Source of the DNA: Coleofasciculus sp040219735
GTDB taxonomy: Bacteria > Cyanobacteriota > Cyanobacteriia > Cyanobacteriales > Coleofasciculaceae
Reading direction: 5' to 3' (one strand)
Assembly: GCA_040219735.1 (NCBI GenBank)
Contig: JAVJRX010000184.1
Length of the DNA: 64,000 nucleotides
Within the stretch, counting starts at the first letter, position 1, and each line of letters opens with the position of its first letter. Positions 23,880 through 32,712 of the stretch are shown here, piece by piece. The position numbers and the translations under genes are program-made. The notes beneath the pieces are model-generated. The model did no database searches. It was not told the DNA's origin and saw only the letters and a list, made by a program, of their open reading frames with translations.

Positions 23880-25688
23880 ATGAAAATCAAGCTTGAGCCG
23901 ATTCCTCTAGGGATTATTGTCATTGGAGTTTTATTTTCACTCTATTTACAATTTCAAATTCCCGAAGGTACGTATTTTAGCGGCGATGCTGCGCTCAAAT
24001 CCTTACTAGCACAGCAGTTAAGTACGGGTGAATGGCGTTTTGATCTGTGGCAACCCACAGAAGCCTGGGTGCGAAATCTTTGGCAGGATGGGCTCTATCC
24101 CTATGCACCACCGTTTGTCTACAACATAGCGGGGCGATATTACATTACCTTTCCCTTTACGTTTCCCCTAATCACCGCACCATTTTATGCACTTTTTGGC
24201 TTCAGAGGTCTTTATCTCGTCCCGTTAGTTGCCACTTGGGCAATCTGGGGTACTTTCTATCTTACCTGTAAACGTTTAAAGGTTAGTGCATTTCATACCT
24301 CAATTGCCTTAATTAGTCTGATCTTTGCCTCGCACTTAACCCTGTATAGTGCCATGTATTGGGAGCATAGCCTTGCAGTTGCGCTTTGCTTTACGGGTAT
24401 GGCAATGCTGCTAATGATAGGATATCCTTCGGGTTTATCGAAACCCAGTGCTTTAGTCAGTGGCGGTTTAATCGGTTTATCGGCTTGGTTTAGACCTGAG
24501 TTTTTGTCTATGGTGGCGACGTTATCCGCTTTGGTGATTATTGCCGCCTTGGCTAAGAGGAACTTTTTGAATTTATTTAATAAGTTTAATTTAAAGTCTA
24601 TCCATTATTTAGCCAAAAACAAGGAAACTTTTATCGCTAGCATGTTCGTGGCAGTCAGCCTATTTTTTGTCGCTAACAAACTGGTTTACGGTCTTTTTCT
24701 GGGGATGCATGCTGTAGAAATCGTCGAGGAGTTCTCTTGGACTCGCCGCCTTGCCGAGGCTTGGGGCAATTTCCAGGAACTCAGTGTCGTCGGATTTGAG
24801 TACTTCCCGATCGCCTTTTTTCCGCTACTTTACTTGCTCTTGTATGGCTTGAAGAGACTAGAAGCTAAACTGAACCTGAAAATCGTTACTCTGGGTATAA
24901 TCGGTCTATTAATTGCCGCCGCTGGGTATCTGTTTCTGACCGGAGGTTCGGCTGAGTTAAAGACAGCGATTAAGCAGTATAGTCTGCCAATCCTCATCGC
25001 GATCGCGTGGCTGTATGTGTTCAGAAAAATTGAGGTAAAATTCGATGCTAGGATAGGGGTAATTTATCTAATCTGTGTGATGTTCACCGCTGGTGCTTGT
25101 TTATTGTTAGATTCTGGCGCGGACGAGATTGCGGTTGGGGGTAAGCAGTGGGGACCGCGATACTTATTGTCTCTTATACCCCTAGTCACCTGGATAACGA
25201 TAGAGGAGCTAAATTTCATCAAGGACAGATCAGGTCCCCTTTTCCGATACATCAGCATTTTTACCATCGTTGTCCTTTTAGCCATTGGCATCCACAAAAA
25301 CACCTACTTAGGCACGCTGGCGTTGCAGAAGGCGCATCAAGGTGTTCCTCCCGCCACCCAACTCTTGGGAGAAACTCCAGAACGGGTGATTGCAGTGTCT
25401 CATCAATATGCTGCTCAATTGCTAGAACCCCCTCTGAGAGGCAAAAAGTTCTTTTTCCGAGCTGAAACTAGCAATGATTTGGTTAAATTAAGTAAAGTGT
25501 TAGTTGAGCAGAATCAGGATCACTTTATTTATGTATGCTATCCTTATCGAAAATGCCAGCCACCCGAAGATAGTCAGAATAATCTCCAATTCACTAAAGG
25601 TGAGCAGCGCTTTCAGATTGAATTATCTAATTTAGGTCAGTTTGGCAAATATCCCATCTACGAAGCCTCGATTAAGCAACCCTTGTAG
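23880..25688 (+). CDS. Multi-pass GT-C-type glycosyltransferase
   Basis: A 602-residue polytopic membrane protein with about ten hydrophobic helices. The first helix (9-25) is followed by an extracytoplasmic loop with TYFSGDAALKSLLAQQL. An acidic residue in the first loop is the catalytic feature of lipid-phosphosugar-dependent GT-C enzymes (PMT/ArnT type). A soluble C-terminal tail (about 500-602) has VIAVSHQYAAQLLEPPLRGK. It probably transfers a sugar from a polyprenyl carrier to a surface acceptor. Downstream in the same direction are a cupin and a sugar aminotransferase, and a polyprenyl-P-mannose-synthase-like gene lies nearby, giving a glycan-assembly context. The donor and acceptor are unknown. 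Confidence 0.7.
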   Translation: MKIKLEPIPLGIIVIGVLFSLYLQFQIPEGTYFSGDAALKSLLAQQLSTGEWRFDLWQPTEAWVRNLWQDGLYPYAPPFVYNIAGRYYITFPFTFPLITAPFYALFGFRGLYLVPLVATWAIWGTFYLTCKRLKVSAFHTSIALISLIFASHLTLYSAMYWEHSLAVALCFTGMAMLLMIGYPSGLSKPSALVSGGLIGLSAWFRPEFLSMVATLSALVIIAALAKRNFLNLFNKFNLKSIHYLAKNKETFIASMFVAVSLFFVANKLVYGLFLGMHAVEIVEEFSWTRRLAEAWGNFQELSVVGFEYFPIAFFPLLYLLLYGLKRLEAKLNLKIVTLGIIGLLIAAAGYLFLTGGSAELKTAIKQYSLPILIAIAWLYVFRKIEVKFDARIGVIYLICVMFTAGACLLLDSGADEIAVGGKQWGPRYLLSLIPLVTWITIEELNFIKDRSGPLFRYISIFTIVVLLAIGIHKNTYLGTLALQKAHQGVPPATQLLGETPERVIAVSHQYAAQLLEPPLRGKKFFFRAETSNDLVKLSKVLVEQNQDHFIYVCYPYRKCQPPEDSQNNLQFTKGEQRFQIELSNLGQFGKYPIYEASIKQPL

Positions 25689-25769
25689 ACGAGTAATCGT
25701 TGAGCTATACTTTAAGTCTTAGTTATAGCTCCAATGTCGTCTTGATTAAACCCTACTTTGAGACCTCCA

Positions 25770-26225
25770 ATGTTAATAAAACCTCGCAAAAAACAACTAC
25801 AAGAAATTGTTCATAACCAAGAAGTATTTGCCATTATTATTACCACTGAATTTAACCAACCTGGTATTCACTTTTTTACCCCTGACAGCTTTTCGCAACA
25901 GCTAGCCTATATGAGGCATCCGGCGGGAAAAACGATCACTCCTCACATCCACAATCAAGTCCGTCGAGAAGTCTTTTACACTCAGGAAGTTCTGTTTATT
26001 AAACAAGGAAAACTCCGAGTCGATTTTTATGACGACCAGCAACAGTATTTAGAGAGTCATATCCTAGAAACTGGGGATGTCATTCTCCTGATTAAAGGAG
26101 GACATGGCTTTGAAGTCTTAGAAGAAGTAGAAATGATTGAAGTCAAGCAAGGTCCTTATGTGGGGAATGAGGACAAGACTCGTTTCCCCGGCGTTGAGAG
26201 CAAACAGGTCAAGATAACGGATTAA
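25770..26225 (+). CDS. Cupin-fold protein (sugar-biosynthesis associated)
   Basis: A 151-residue single-cupin protein from ATG 25770. It has the two half-motifs of a cupin: PAGKTITPHIHNQVRREVFY near 50-70 and GDVILLIKGGHGFEVLEEVE near 110-130, with His residues suited to metal binding. Proteins of this type often occur in polysaccharide or nucleotide-sugar clusters as isomerases, epimerases or regulators. It lies 81 bp after the GT-C gene, and its stop is 6 bp before the DegT/DnrJ start, so the three are probably one operon. The exact reaction is unknown. Confidence 0.7.
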   Translation: MLIKPRKKQLQEIVHNQEVFAIIITTEFNQPGIHFFTPDSFSQQLAYMRHPAGKTITPHIHNQVRREVFYTQEVLFIKQGKLRVDFYDDQQQYLESHILETGDVILLIKGGHGFEVLEEVEMIEVKQGPYVGNEDKTRFPGVESKQVKITD

Positions 26226-26231
26226 CCAACT

Positions 26232-27362
26232 ATGGGAGAAGCAATTCCGGTCAATGAACCTCTGTTAGACGGCAAAGAAAAGCAATATCTCAATGAATGT
26301 ATAGACACCGGATGGATTTCGTCTGAAGGACCATTTGTCAAGCAATTTGAAGCCGAATTTGCCACTCGTGTGGAACGAAAACATGGCATAGCCGTGAGTA
26401 ATGGTTCCATGGCTCTAGACGCGGCTATCGTTGCTCTGGGAATTGGTGCAGGGGATGAAGTCATTTTGCCCACATTCACGATTATCTCCTGTGCCGCTGC
26501 AATTGTGAGGGCGGGGGCGATTCCAGTGGTTGTGGACAGTAACCCCCACACCTGGAATATGGATGTCCAGCAGGTAGAAGCAAAGATTACCCCCAAAACC
26601 AAAGCCATTATGGTTGTCCACATCTACGGATTACCCGTAGATATGGACGCCATCCAAGCTTTAGCCCAAAACTATGGACTATTTGTGATTGAAGATGCGG
26701 CTGAAATGCATGGTCAAACCTATAAGGGGAAACCTTGTGGCAATTTAGGTGATATTAGTACGTTTAGCTTTTATCCCAACAAACACATTACCACAGGTGA
26801 AGGGGGAATGATTGTCACCGATGACGACAACCTAGCTCAACGCTGTCGTTCTCTGCGAAATCTGTGTTTTCAACCCCAGCAGCGTTTTGTCCATGAAGAC
26901 TTAGGCTGGAACCTACGCATGACAAACTTACAAGCCGCCGTTGGACTGGCTCAATTAGAGCGGTTGGATGAATTTGTAAGTCGTAAACGCCAGATGGGAC
27001 AACGTTACACAGAACTTCTTGGGAATGTAGCAGGTTTAGAGTTACCCCTTCCCCGCACCGATTATGCGGAAAACATTTACTGGGTGTATGGTGTAGTCTT
27101 AACCGATGACGTGCCTTTTGATGCGAAAGAGGCAATGAAACGATTAAGAGAGGAGAAAATTGGCAGTCGCCCATTCTTTTGGCCCATGCACGAACAGCCT
27201 GTGTTTCATAAGATGGGACTGTTCAAAGAGGAGTCTTACCCCGTCGCTGAACGTTTAGCCCGCCGAGGCTTTTATCTTCCCAGTGGTATGGCGTTAACCC
27301 CCGAACAGATAGAACGAGTCGCTGCCACTGTTAAAGAGATTTTGCTAGAAGCGGGGCAATAA
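26232..27362 (+). CDS. DegT/DnrJ/EryC1/StrS sugar aminotransferase
   Basis: A 376-residue PLP enzyme of fold type I that transaminates a keto-sugar nucleotide. It has the substrate loop VNEPLLDGKEKQYLNECID, SNGSMALDAAIVALGIGAGD, VIEDAAEMHG (Asp ligand to the pyridine N) and the Schiff-base Lys184 in SFYPNKHITTGEGG. The length is standard and the active site intact. It is coupled to the cupin gene (6-bp gap). With the GT-C and GT2 genes it suggests an amino-sugar-containing surface glycan. Confidence 0.92.
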   Translation: MGEAIPVNEPLLDGKEKQYLNECIDTGWISSEGPFVKQFEAEFATRVERKHGIAVSNGSMALDAAIVALGIGAGDEVILPTFTIISCAAAIVRAGAIPVVVDSNPHTWNMDVQQVEAKITPKTKAIMVVHIYGLPVDMDAIQALAQNYGLFVIEDAAEMHGQTYKGKPCGNLGDISTFSFYPNKHITTGEGGMIVTDDDNLAQRCRSLRNLCFQPQQRFVHEDLGWNLRMTNLQAAVGLAQLERLDEFVSRKRQMGQRYTELLGNVAGLELPLPRTDYAENIYWVYGVVLTDDVPFDAKEAMKRLREEKIGSRPFFWPMHEQPVFHKMGLFKEESYPVAERLARRGFYLPSGMALTPEQIERVAATVKEILLEAGQ

Positions 27363-27377
27363 CACAGAACCAGGCTC

Positions 27378-27490
27378 GTGACATACTCCTACACCAACCT
27401 GGATACAGGTGGTTGTGCTAGGCTTCGCAACCAATCCGGCTATTGCTTAGGAGGCGTTGCGCTTTAAGAACCCCAAGACTCCCGACAGCA
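27378..27490. mobile_element. Candidate solo end of an IS200/IS605-type element
   Basis: A gene-free segment between convergent genes. It has CGTGACATACTCCTACACC, then a hairpin ACCAACCTG-GATA-CAGGTGGT, then GGCTTCGCAACCAATCC and AGGAGGCGTTGCGCTTTAAG. From memory, the order TGACATACTCC, variable hairpin, GGCGTTGCGCTTTAAG is typical of ends flanking cyanobacterial tnpB genes. No transposase is present. Confidence 0.45.
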
Positions 27491-27494
27491 ACCA

Positions 27495-28289
27495 CTAAGT
27501 TAAGGATTTTTTCCGGGAAAGCTGCCAGATGGTTGACACATATTTGCGTCCTTTGACTAAGTAATCCCACAAGTTTAGACCCGTTTTGCTCTCGCCTGCT
27601 GTACGAGGTACGCAGATGTAAGGGATTTCAACGAGTCGGTAGTCCAGTCGTTTGGCACGGTATAACAAATCGATGCAGTATTCACCATAACCCCCGCGCA
27701 ACTTGATGCGTTCCAATACTTCGGCGCGGGCGGCGATGAAGCCGCTGGTGTAATCATGTATCCGGCTGTATAGCATCACTCGGGCGAAGGAATTGATAAT
27801 CCAACTCAGGGTGCGAGCCATTAAACCGTGAGCTCTATCTGTCCCCCCCGGAACCCACCGGGAACCAAAGGCAACATCGGCTTCGTTTTTCTGGATAGCT
27901 TGCACCAGTCGGGGTACGTCTTCAGGGGGCATGGAGAGGTCACAATCCATCCAAGTGACAATTGCAGCATTATAGGTGTGAATCGCCTCATCAATGCCAC
28001 GCTGGATAGCCGAGGTTAGACCTTTTTCACCAATACGCCGGACTAAGGCAACCCCTACCGCGTTGCCATCCTCTGGTGAAGTAGAGGAAATAGGATAGCG
28101 ATCGGCAAACTGTTCTACAATCTCCCAGGTGCCATCAGGGGAGTTGTCATCAATCACAAGCACCAGGTAGGGGGCTGCGTTACTCGCCAGAAGGCGCTCA
28201 ATCAGCGCACTGATATTGTCCTGCTCGTTGTAAGTCGGCAAGACTGTACAAACTAGTTGATTGGGTGATGCATCTTGAACGTCGGACAT
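27495..28289 (-). CDS. Polyprenol-phosphate mannosyltransferase-like GT2
   Basis: A 264-residue GT-A fold glycosyltransferase of family 2, similar to dolichol/polyprenol-phosphate mannose synthase. It has VCTVLPTYNEQDNISALIER, VIDDNSPDGTWEIVEQFADR, the metal-binding DCDLSMPPEDV (DxD-like) and GSRWVPGGTDR. There is no C-terminal membrane domain, so it would be peripheral. Such enzymes charge the lipid carrier used by GT-C transferases, and one is encoded at 23880. It is convergent with the aminotransferase gene and separately transcribed. Confidence 0.88.
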   Translation of the reverse strand: MSDVQDASPNQLVCTVLPTYNEQDNISALIERLLASNAAPYLVLVIDDNSPDGTWEIVEQFADRYPISSTSPEDGNAVGVALVRRIGEKGLTSAIQRGIDEAIHTYNAAIVTWMDCDLSMPPEDVPRLVQAIQKNEADVAFGSRWVPGGTDRAHGLMARTLSWIINSFARVMLYSRIHDYTSGFIAARAEVLERIKLRGGYGEYCIDLLYRAKRLDYRLVEIPYICVPRTAGESKTGLNLWDYLVKGRKYVSTIWQLSRKKSLT

Positions 28290-28490
28290 TTATCCTCTCC
28301 AGATTAGCCGTTACCAGAGGAAAGGAGCAGCCGAGAGTAACTTTTTCCCCTTTCTTCTGTTCATAAACATACTCTGAGAGTAAATCCTTGGTCAATTTAT
28401 AAGTCTGATTTAAAATCCAATGCAGTATTTAGGCACTGATTATCTATATTATCCTGGATCAGAAACCTATAGATAACCATCAAGCCGTCA

Positions 28491-29807
28491 TCAATTCCAA
28501 ATCCTGCGCCACCAGCGATTCGGTTTAGTCCCAGGAAAATCAATTTTCTGGCGAATATCCCCAATTTGCCATCCCGTCAGCTTGGCTAACGTCTGCGCCT
28601 CCTGTTCAAATCGTTGATTCAAAGAGCGTTTATACTCATCAGCGGCGGGACAATTCATTTCCCCGGTGTAAGGATGTCGCAGTACATATCGACCTTGAAA
28701 ATTTTGCCGACTCCCCGTTTCTTGGAACATTAAATCTTCAGGAAATGTATCACGAGTGTAGCGGACGTGTAAACGGCTAATAAACACATTATTGGGCGCA
28801 TTTGCATTCAACCAAAACACACCTGCTTGCTCTAATTCATCCCTCGTTAAAGGGTCAGCCGCACAGGGATCGCACCATCCCATATCCCAGGCATATTCTA
28901 AAAATGCCACTTTTTTCCTTTCTTGCTCATAGGCTGTCTGAAACATATCCTTATAGAAATGAGCAAACTCATCTTTAACAAAAACAGGAAGTTCGGCATT
29001 AGACGGGATTTGCACAGTGCGATAATTAGTAACTTCTGCTTGACCGTTGGGGGATAAAATATACACAATTAAATCTTGCTCAGTTGTGGCATTAATCATC
29101 CCCAAACGAATCGGCAACATAAAACGCGGCGATTCATACGCCATCTGTAAAGGGCGGAGTAATTGAGAACCCCCAGCTGCAAATTCTTTCAGATTAACTT
29201 TCGCCACAAAAAACTTCATATCTTGGCGAATATAAGGTTGCAGTAGCCGACTAGCACCACGAGGGATGCGATAATCATTACGCCTCAGCCAGGTTTCCAA
29301 CCCATCCGATTCTTTGGCACTAAGAATTAAAATATCGTATTCGCCAACCGAAAAACGAGATTCTATCGTAACGCCTAAAGCACTCTCTCCCCGATTTGCC
29401 CCATACTCGTCTGCTGATGCTGCCCCTCTCAATGCAGCTTCCGGCTGAAATACGGGCATAGGGATACAGGGATTCGGATCAAAATATTCCACCAATCGCG
29501 GCGCACTAAACCCATCCAGTCGTTCGATAATCTTCGGGTTTGCTACCTGTACTTGTTCTTGTTCTAGAACCACAGGAACAGGCACAACCAAGGCAAAATC
29601 TTTAACATCGCCTTGATAGTCATTCGCCATCGTCAAAATCGTGCGATCGCTATCCCGTGCGATAATCACTTGAGAGGCTTGGTTGTAAAGCTTTGTATCC
29701 GCTTTCGCCACATAAAAGCCACAAAAAGCCAAGGCTTTTGGCGCAAATATCATAATGGCAAAAACTGCCAAGAATAACGCAAGTAATACCTGTACTAGCT
29801 TTTTCAT
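28491..29807 (-). CDS. DUF2330 domain-containing exported protein
   Basis: A 438-residue protein with a clear N-terminal signal sequence (MKKLVQVLLALFLAVFAIMI, cleavage likely after ALA near 32). The mature start CGFYVAKADTKLYNQASQV and the segment DFALVVPVPVVLEQEQVQV mark DUF2330. It contains Cys pairs such as GWCDPCAADP that may form disulfides outside the cytoplasm. Function is unknown. It follows the RnfD/NqrB-like gene by 57 bp on the same strand and is probably co-transcribed with it and fabI. Confidence 0.87.
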   Translation of the reverse strand: MKKLVQVLLALFLAVFAIMIFAPKALAFCGFYVAKADTKLYNQASQVIIARDSDRTILTMANDYQGDVKDFALVVPVPVVLEQEQVQVANPKIIERLDGFSAPRLVEYFDPNPCIPMPVFQPEAALRGAASADEYGANRGESALGVTIESRFSVGEYDILILSAKESDGLETWLRRNDYRIPRGASRLLQPYIRQDMKFFVAKVNLKEFAAGGSQLLRPLQMAYESPRFMLPIRLGMINATTEQDLIVYILSPNGQAEVTNYRTVQIPSNAELPVFVKDEFAHFYKDMFQTAYEQERKKVAFLEYAWDMGWCDPCAADPLTRDELEQAGVFWLNANAPNNVFISRLHVRYTRDTFPEDLMFQETGSRQNFQGRYVLRHPYTGEMNCPAADEYKRSLNQRFEQEAQTLAKLTGWQIGDIRQKIDFPGTKPNRWWRRIWN

Positions 29808-29864
29808 TATTTCCTAATTGGGACAAAGAATTTATTAACCTGGGTGTTTGTTGCATTTTCCTCC

Positions 29865-30761
29865 TCACCCATCACCGTGAAACCTCCAAACAAATCGCGG
29901 TGATGACCAAATCCAATCTAAAATCACGGTTAGGGGAGAAAGGGCAAATAACGCCCAGAAAACCGCCGTAGACATAAAGAAATGATTCCGCAGAATAAAG
30001 GTTAAAATCGCAATACTGACAGCCCAGAGTAAACGACTCACCCTAGCATTGGGAATGGAGCGGGGATCAGTTAACATAAACAGGGCAAACAATAAGAACG
30101 AGCCACTCATCAACCGATGCGCCCATACATCCCAGGTCCAGCCCAACCAAAGATTGCGAAAGGCTTCGAGTAAAGCATAAGCGCTGAAAAAAGCCGCCGT
30201 TGTATCCCAACGCCCCACCCGTTTTAAAATCATGCCCCCAGTCCCGGCAAATAATAAGACATACCAGCCCTCCTCTCCCCACTGTCCTGGAGAAACCCAG
30301 GCATCCTTGGTAAGGATTAAAACTGAAATTATGCCAAAATTAGCCGGATTTAAAAAATGTTTACCCTGGAATCGAAACAGAAATTTACTTAAAATCGCCA
30401 GCGCCCCCGCCAAGATCATCGTGCTGTAGTGATCGACTCGCAGGAGTAAACTTAATCCTAATGCGGTAATCATGGCACTTTTGAGGGATATTGGGGAAGT
30501 GTTGAGTGTGGACTCTTCACGGCGTTCGAGAGCATGGTTTTGAGTGAATTCCTCATCTGCCTTATTTCCCTGGGAGATAGACCAAAGCCTGATGCTGATA
30601 TACTGGGTCAGCAAACAAGTCGCGATCGCAACACCAATGAACTGAGGCTGTAATGTCCAATCTCTCGTACCAATACCCAATACCAGGAAGAGTGAGAGAA
30701 ACAGAATCTGATAGTCTCTGGGATCGGATTGCTGCATTTGACTACCGTGGGAAGATATCAC
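29865..30761 (-). CDS. NqrB/RnfD-like membrane protein
   Basis: A 298-residue polytopic membrane protein. The signature KFLFRFQGKHFLNPANFGII, followed by a long hydrophobic series and FALFMLTDPRSIPNARVSRL, matches the NqrB/RnfD family, whose classical members bind flavin and move Na+ or H+. Cyanobacteria lack complete Nqr/Rnf complexes, and no other subunit is present here, so this is a stand-alone relative of unknown role. The GTG start overlaps the fabI stop (GTGA), implying translational coupling; an internal ATG at 30737 is an alternative start. Confidence 0.72.
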   Translation of the reverse strand: MISSHGSQMQQSDPRDYQILFLSLFLVLGIGTRDWTLQPQFIGVAIATCLLTQYISIRLWSISQGNKADEEFTQNHALERREESTLNTSPISLKSAMITALGLSLLLRVDHYSTMILAGALAILSKFLFRFQGKHFLNPANFGIISVLILTKDAWVSPGQWGEEGWYVLLFAGTGGMILKRVGRWDTTAAFFSAYALLEAFRNLWLGWTWDVWAHRLMSGSFLLFALFMLTDPRSIPNARVSRLLWAVSIAILTFILRNHFFMSTAVFWALFALSPLTVILDWIWSSPRFVWRFHGDG

Positions 30762-31534
30762 ATGCCCATGATCTCATATCCAGCATCGACATATAAAACT
30801 TGACCCGTGATCCCACTAGCGAGATCACTACATAAAAAGGCGGCTGTATTGCCAACTTCTAGCTGAGTAACCGTTCGTCGTAGGGGTGCTACCTGCTCCA
30901 CATGATGAATCATATCCAAAATGCCGCCCACGGCTGAAGACGCCAGGGTGCGGATTGGACCTGCGGAAATCCCATTGACGCGAATATTACTCGGTCCTAA
31001 TTCGGCGGCTAGATAACGGACACTCATCTCCAATCCAGACTTGGCGATTCCCATGACATTGTAATTGGGGATCACCTTCACACCCCCAAGATAGGTCATA
31101 GTGACGATACTTCCCCCCTCTTTCATTAAGGGTTTAGCAGCGGCGGCTAATCGGGTTAGGGAATAGGTACTAATTTCTAAGGCTGTTGTAAACCCTTGTC
31201 GCGAGGTTTGGCTAAACTCTCCGGATAAATCCTCTTTGTTGGCAAATGCAAGGCAATGGATGAGGATGTCGAGTTTGCCCCACTGCTTCTCAATCGCCTC
31301 AAAGGTGGCATCGATTTGGGCATCATCTTGGACGTTACAGGGTAAGAAGACACTGGGCTTGAGGGGTTCTACCAACTCTCCAACTTTCTTCTCAAAGCGC
31401 CCCTTGTCATCGGGTAAATAAGTGACCCCCAACTCGGCGCCAGCTTGGTGCAACTGTTGGGCTATGCCCCAGGCGATTGATCGATTGTTGGCAATCCCAG
31501 TCACCAGAGCATTCTTTCCCGTCAAATTCAGCAT
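30758..31534 (-). CDS. fabI: Enoyl-[acyl-carrier-protein] reductase (NADH) FabI
   Basis: A 258-residue short-chain dehydrogenase that reduces enoyl-ACP in the last step of type II fatty-acid elongation. The cofactor loop is LVTGIANNRSIAWGIAQQL. The active-site residues Tyr148, Tyr158 and Lys165 (MTYLGG, PNYNVMGIAKSGLEM) match the E. coli FabI positions with a 2-residue shift. The tail GQVLYVDAGYEIMGM is typical. It is divergent from ntcA over a 287-bp intergenic region. Confidence 0.96.
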   Translation of the reverse strand: MLNLTGKNALVTGIANNRSIAWGIAQQLHQAGAELGVTYLPDDKGRFEKKVGELVEPLKPSVFLPCNVQDDAQIDATFEAIEKQWGKLDILIHCLAFANKEDLSGEFSQTSRQGFTTALEISTYSLTRLAAAAKPLMKEGGSIVTMTYLGGVKVIPNYNVMGIAKSGLEMSVRYLAAELGPSNIRVNGISAGPIRTLASSAVGGILDMIHHVEQVAPLRRTVTQLEVGNTAAFLCSDLASGITGQVLYVDAGYEIMGM

Positions 31535-31672
31535 AGGTATCTTAATTCTTCAAGACAATAGAACAATTCGTAAAAAAATAACCGTGAGGTGCGATGTTCG
31601 TTGTATGATAACGCCAAACCGTTAACCATCAACTCAACTCGTCAGATGTCCGTTGACATCTCACTTCATTAT

Positions 31673-31686
31673 GTAACAATTGGTAC
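31673..31686. promoter_or_regulatory. NtcA-type box 1 upstream of ntcA
   Basis: GTAACAATTGGTAC is an exact GTA-N8-TAC site with a CAATTG palindromic core, the consensus bound by NtcA. It lies 135 bp before the ntcA start. A TTAAGT hexamer follows 22 bp later, a partial match to the TAN3T -10 box of class II NtcA promoters. Confidence 0.75.
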
Positions 31687-31712
31687 AAAAAACCTATTGG
31701 GACTCAGATTAA

Positions 31713-31726
31713 GTATTCTTGAATAC
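31713..31726. promoter_or_regulatory. NtcA-type box 2 upstream of ntcA
   Basis: GTATTCTTGAATAC is a second exact GTA-N8-TAC site with perfect 6-bp arms. It starts 40 bp (about four helical turns) after box 1, so both would face the same side of the DNA. No TAN3T box stands at the ideal spacing downstream; TACAATATAG overlaps its right arm. Confidence 0.65.
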
Positions 31727-31821
31727 AATATAGGGATCGTTCATTGAGCCGATTTTGGAGTCTCAAGCTTCATCGGCGACCACTTAGAAGTCAATAAGGC
31801 TTTGGCGCAAGGGTAATAGAT

Positions 31822-32493
31822 ATGGTCGTAATGCAAGATAGACCGTTGGCTGCTGTGTTCCGTCAAATCGGCGGAAGCTCATTTCCTCCCGTTGTTGAAA
31901 CCTTTGAGCGGGGCAAAACTATTTTTTTTCCCGGAGATCCCGCTGAACGGGTCTACTTTTTGATCAAAGGAGCTGTGAAGCTTTCCCGGGTTTATGAAGC
32001 GGGGGAAGAAATTACAGTTGCCTTGTTGCGGGAAAATAGTGTCTTTGGGGTATTGTCCTTGATTACAGGTCACCGCTCTGATCGCTTTTACCACGCGGTG
32101 GCGTTTACCCCAGTTGAATTGCTTTCGGCTCCGATTGATCAGGTAGAGCAAGCGCTCAAGGACAACCCAGAGCTATCGATGTTGATGCTACAGGGATTGT
32201 CCTCGCGGATTTTACAGACGGAAATGATGATCGAGACATTAGCTCACCGGGATATGGGATCTCGCTTGGTCAGTTTTTTATTGATTCTCTGTCGTGACTT
32301 CGGCGTTCCTGGCAAGGATGGGATTACCATTGACCTGAAGCTTTCCCATCAAGCGATCGCGGAAGCCATTGGCTCTACACGAGTCACCGTCACTCGTCTA
32401 CTGGGGGATCTGCGAACTGATCAAATGATTTCTATTCAAAAGAAAAAAATCACGGTTCACAACCCTGTGGTGCTGAGTCAGCAGTTCACGTAG
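31822..32493 (+). CDS. ntcA: Global nitrogen regulator NtcA
   Basis: A 223-residue CRP-family regulator that activates nitrogen-assimilation genes when 2-oxoglutarate is high. It has the conserved effector domain FPPVVETFERGKTIFFPGDP, EEITVALLRENSVFGVLSL and the C-terminal helix-turn-helix LSHQAIAEAIGSTRVTVTRL. It is nearly identical in layout to known cyanobacterial NtcA, full length, and starts at ATG 31822 (MVVMQDR). Two GTA-N8-TAC boxes upstream point to autoregulation. It is divergent from fabI. Confidence 0.97.
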   Translation: MVVMQDRPLAAVFRQIGGSSFPPVVETFERGKTIFFPGDPAERVYFLIKGAVKLSRVYEAGEEITVALLRENSVFGVLSLITGHRSDRFYHAVAFTPVELLSAPIDQVEQALKDNPELSMLMLQGLSSRILQTEMMIETLAHRDMGSRLVSFLLILCRDFGVPGKDGITIDLKLSHQAIAEAIGSTRVTVTRLLGDLRTDQMISIQKKKITVHNPVVLSQQFT

Positions 32494-32712
32494 GCGTCGT
32501 AGACAATTTACTTATTGCTCAGGTTCATCAATTTTGAAGGCGAGAGGCTTTAGCTTGATTCATTTGATGAACTTTAAGCTATATTGCGTTGATAATAGTT
32601 TGGGTGATTGCCAGTAGGACAAACTCCCCAACTAAGCCGAGAATCTGTTTGAGCGCGATCGCAACTGGCACAATTTAGTTCTCTTCGCTTATCTTAGATG
32701 AAGATATCAGGT

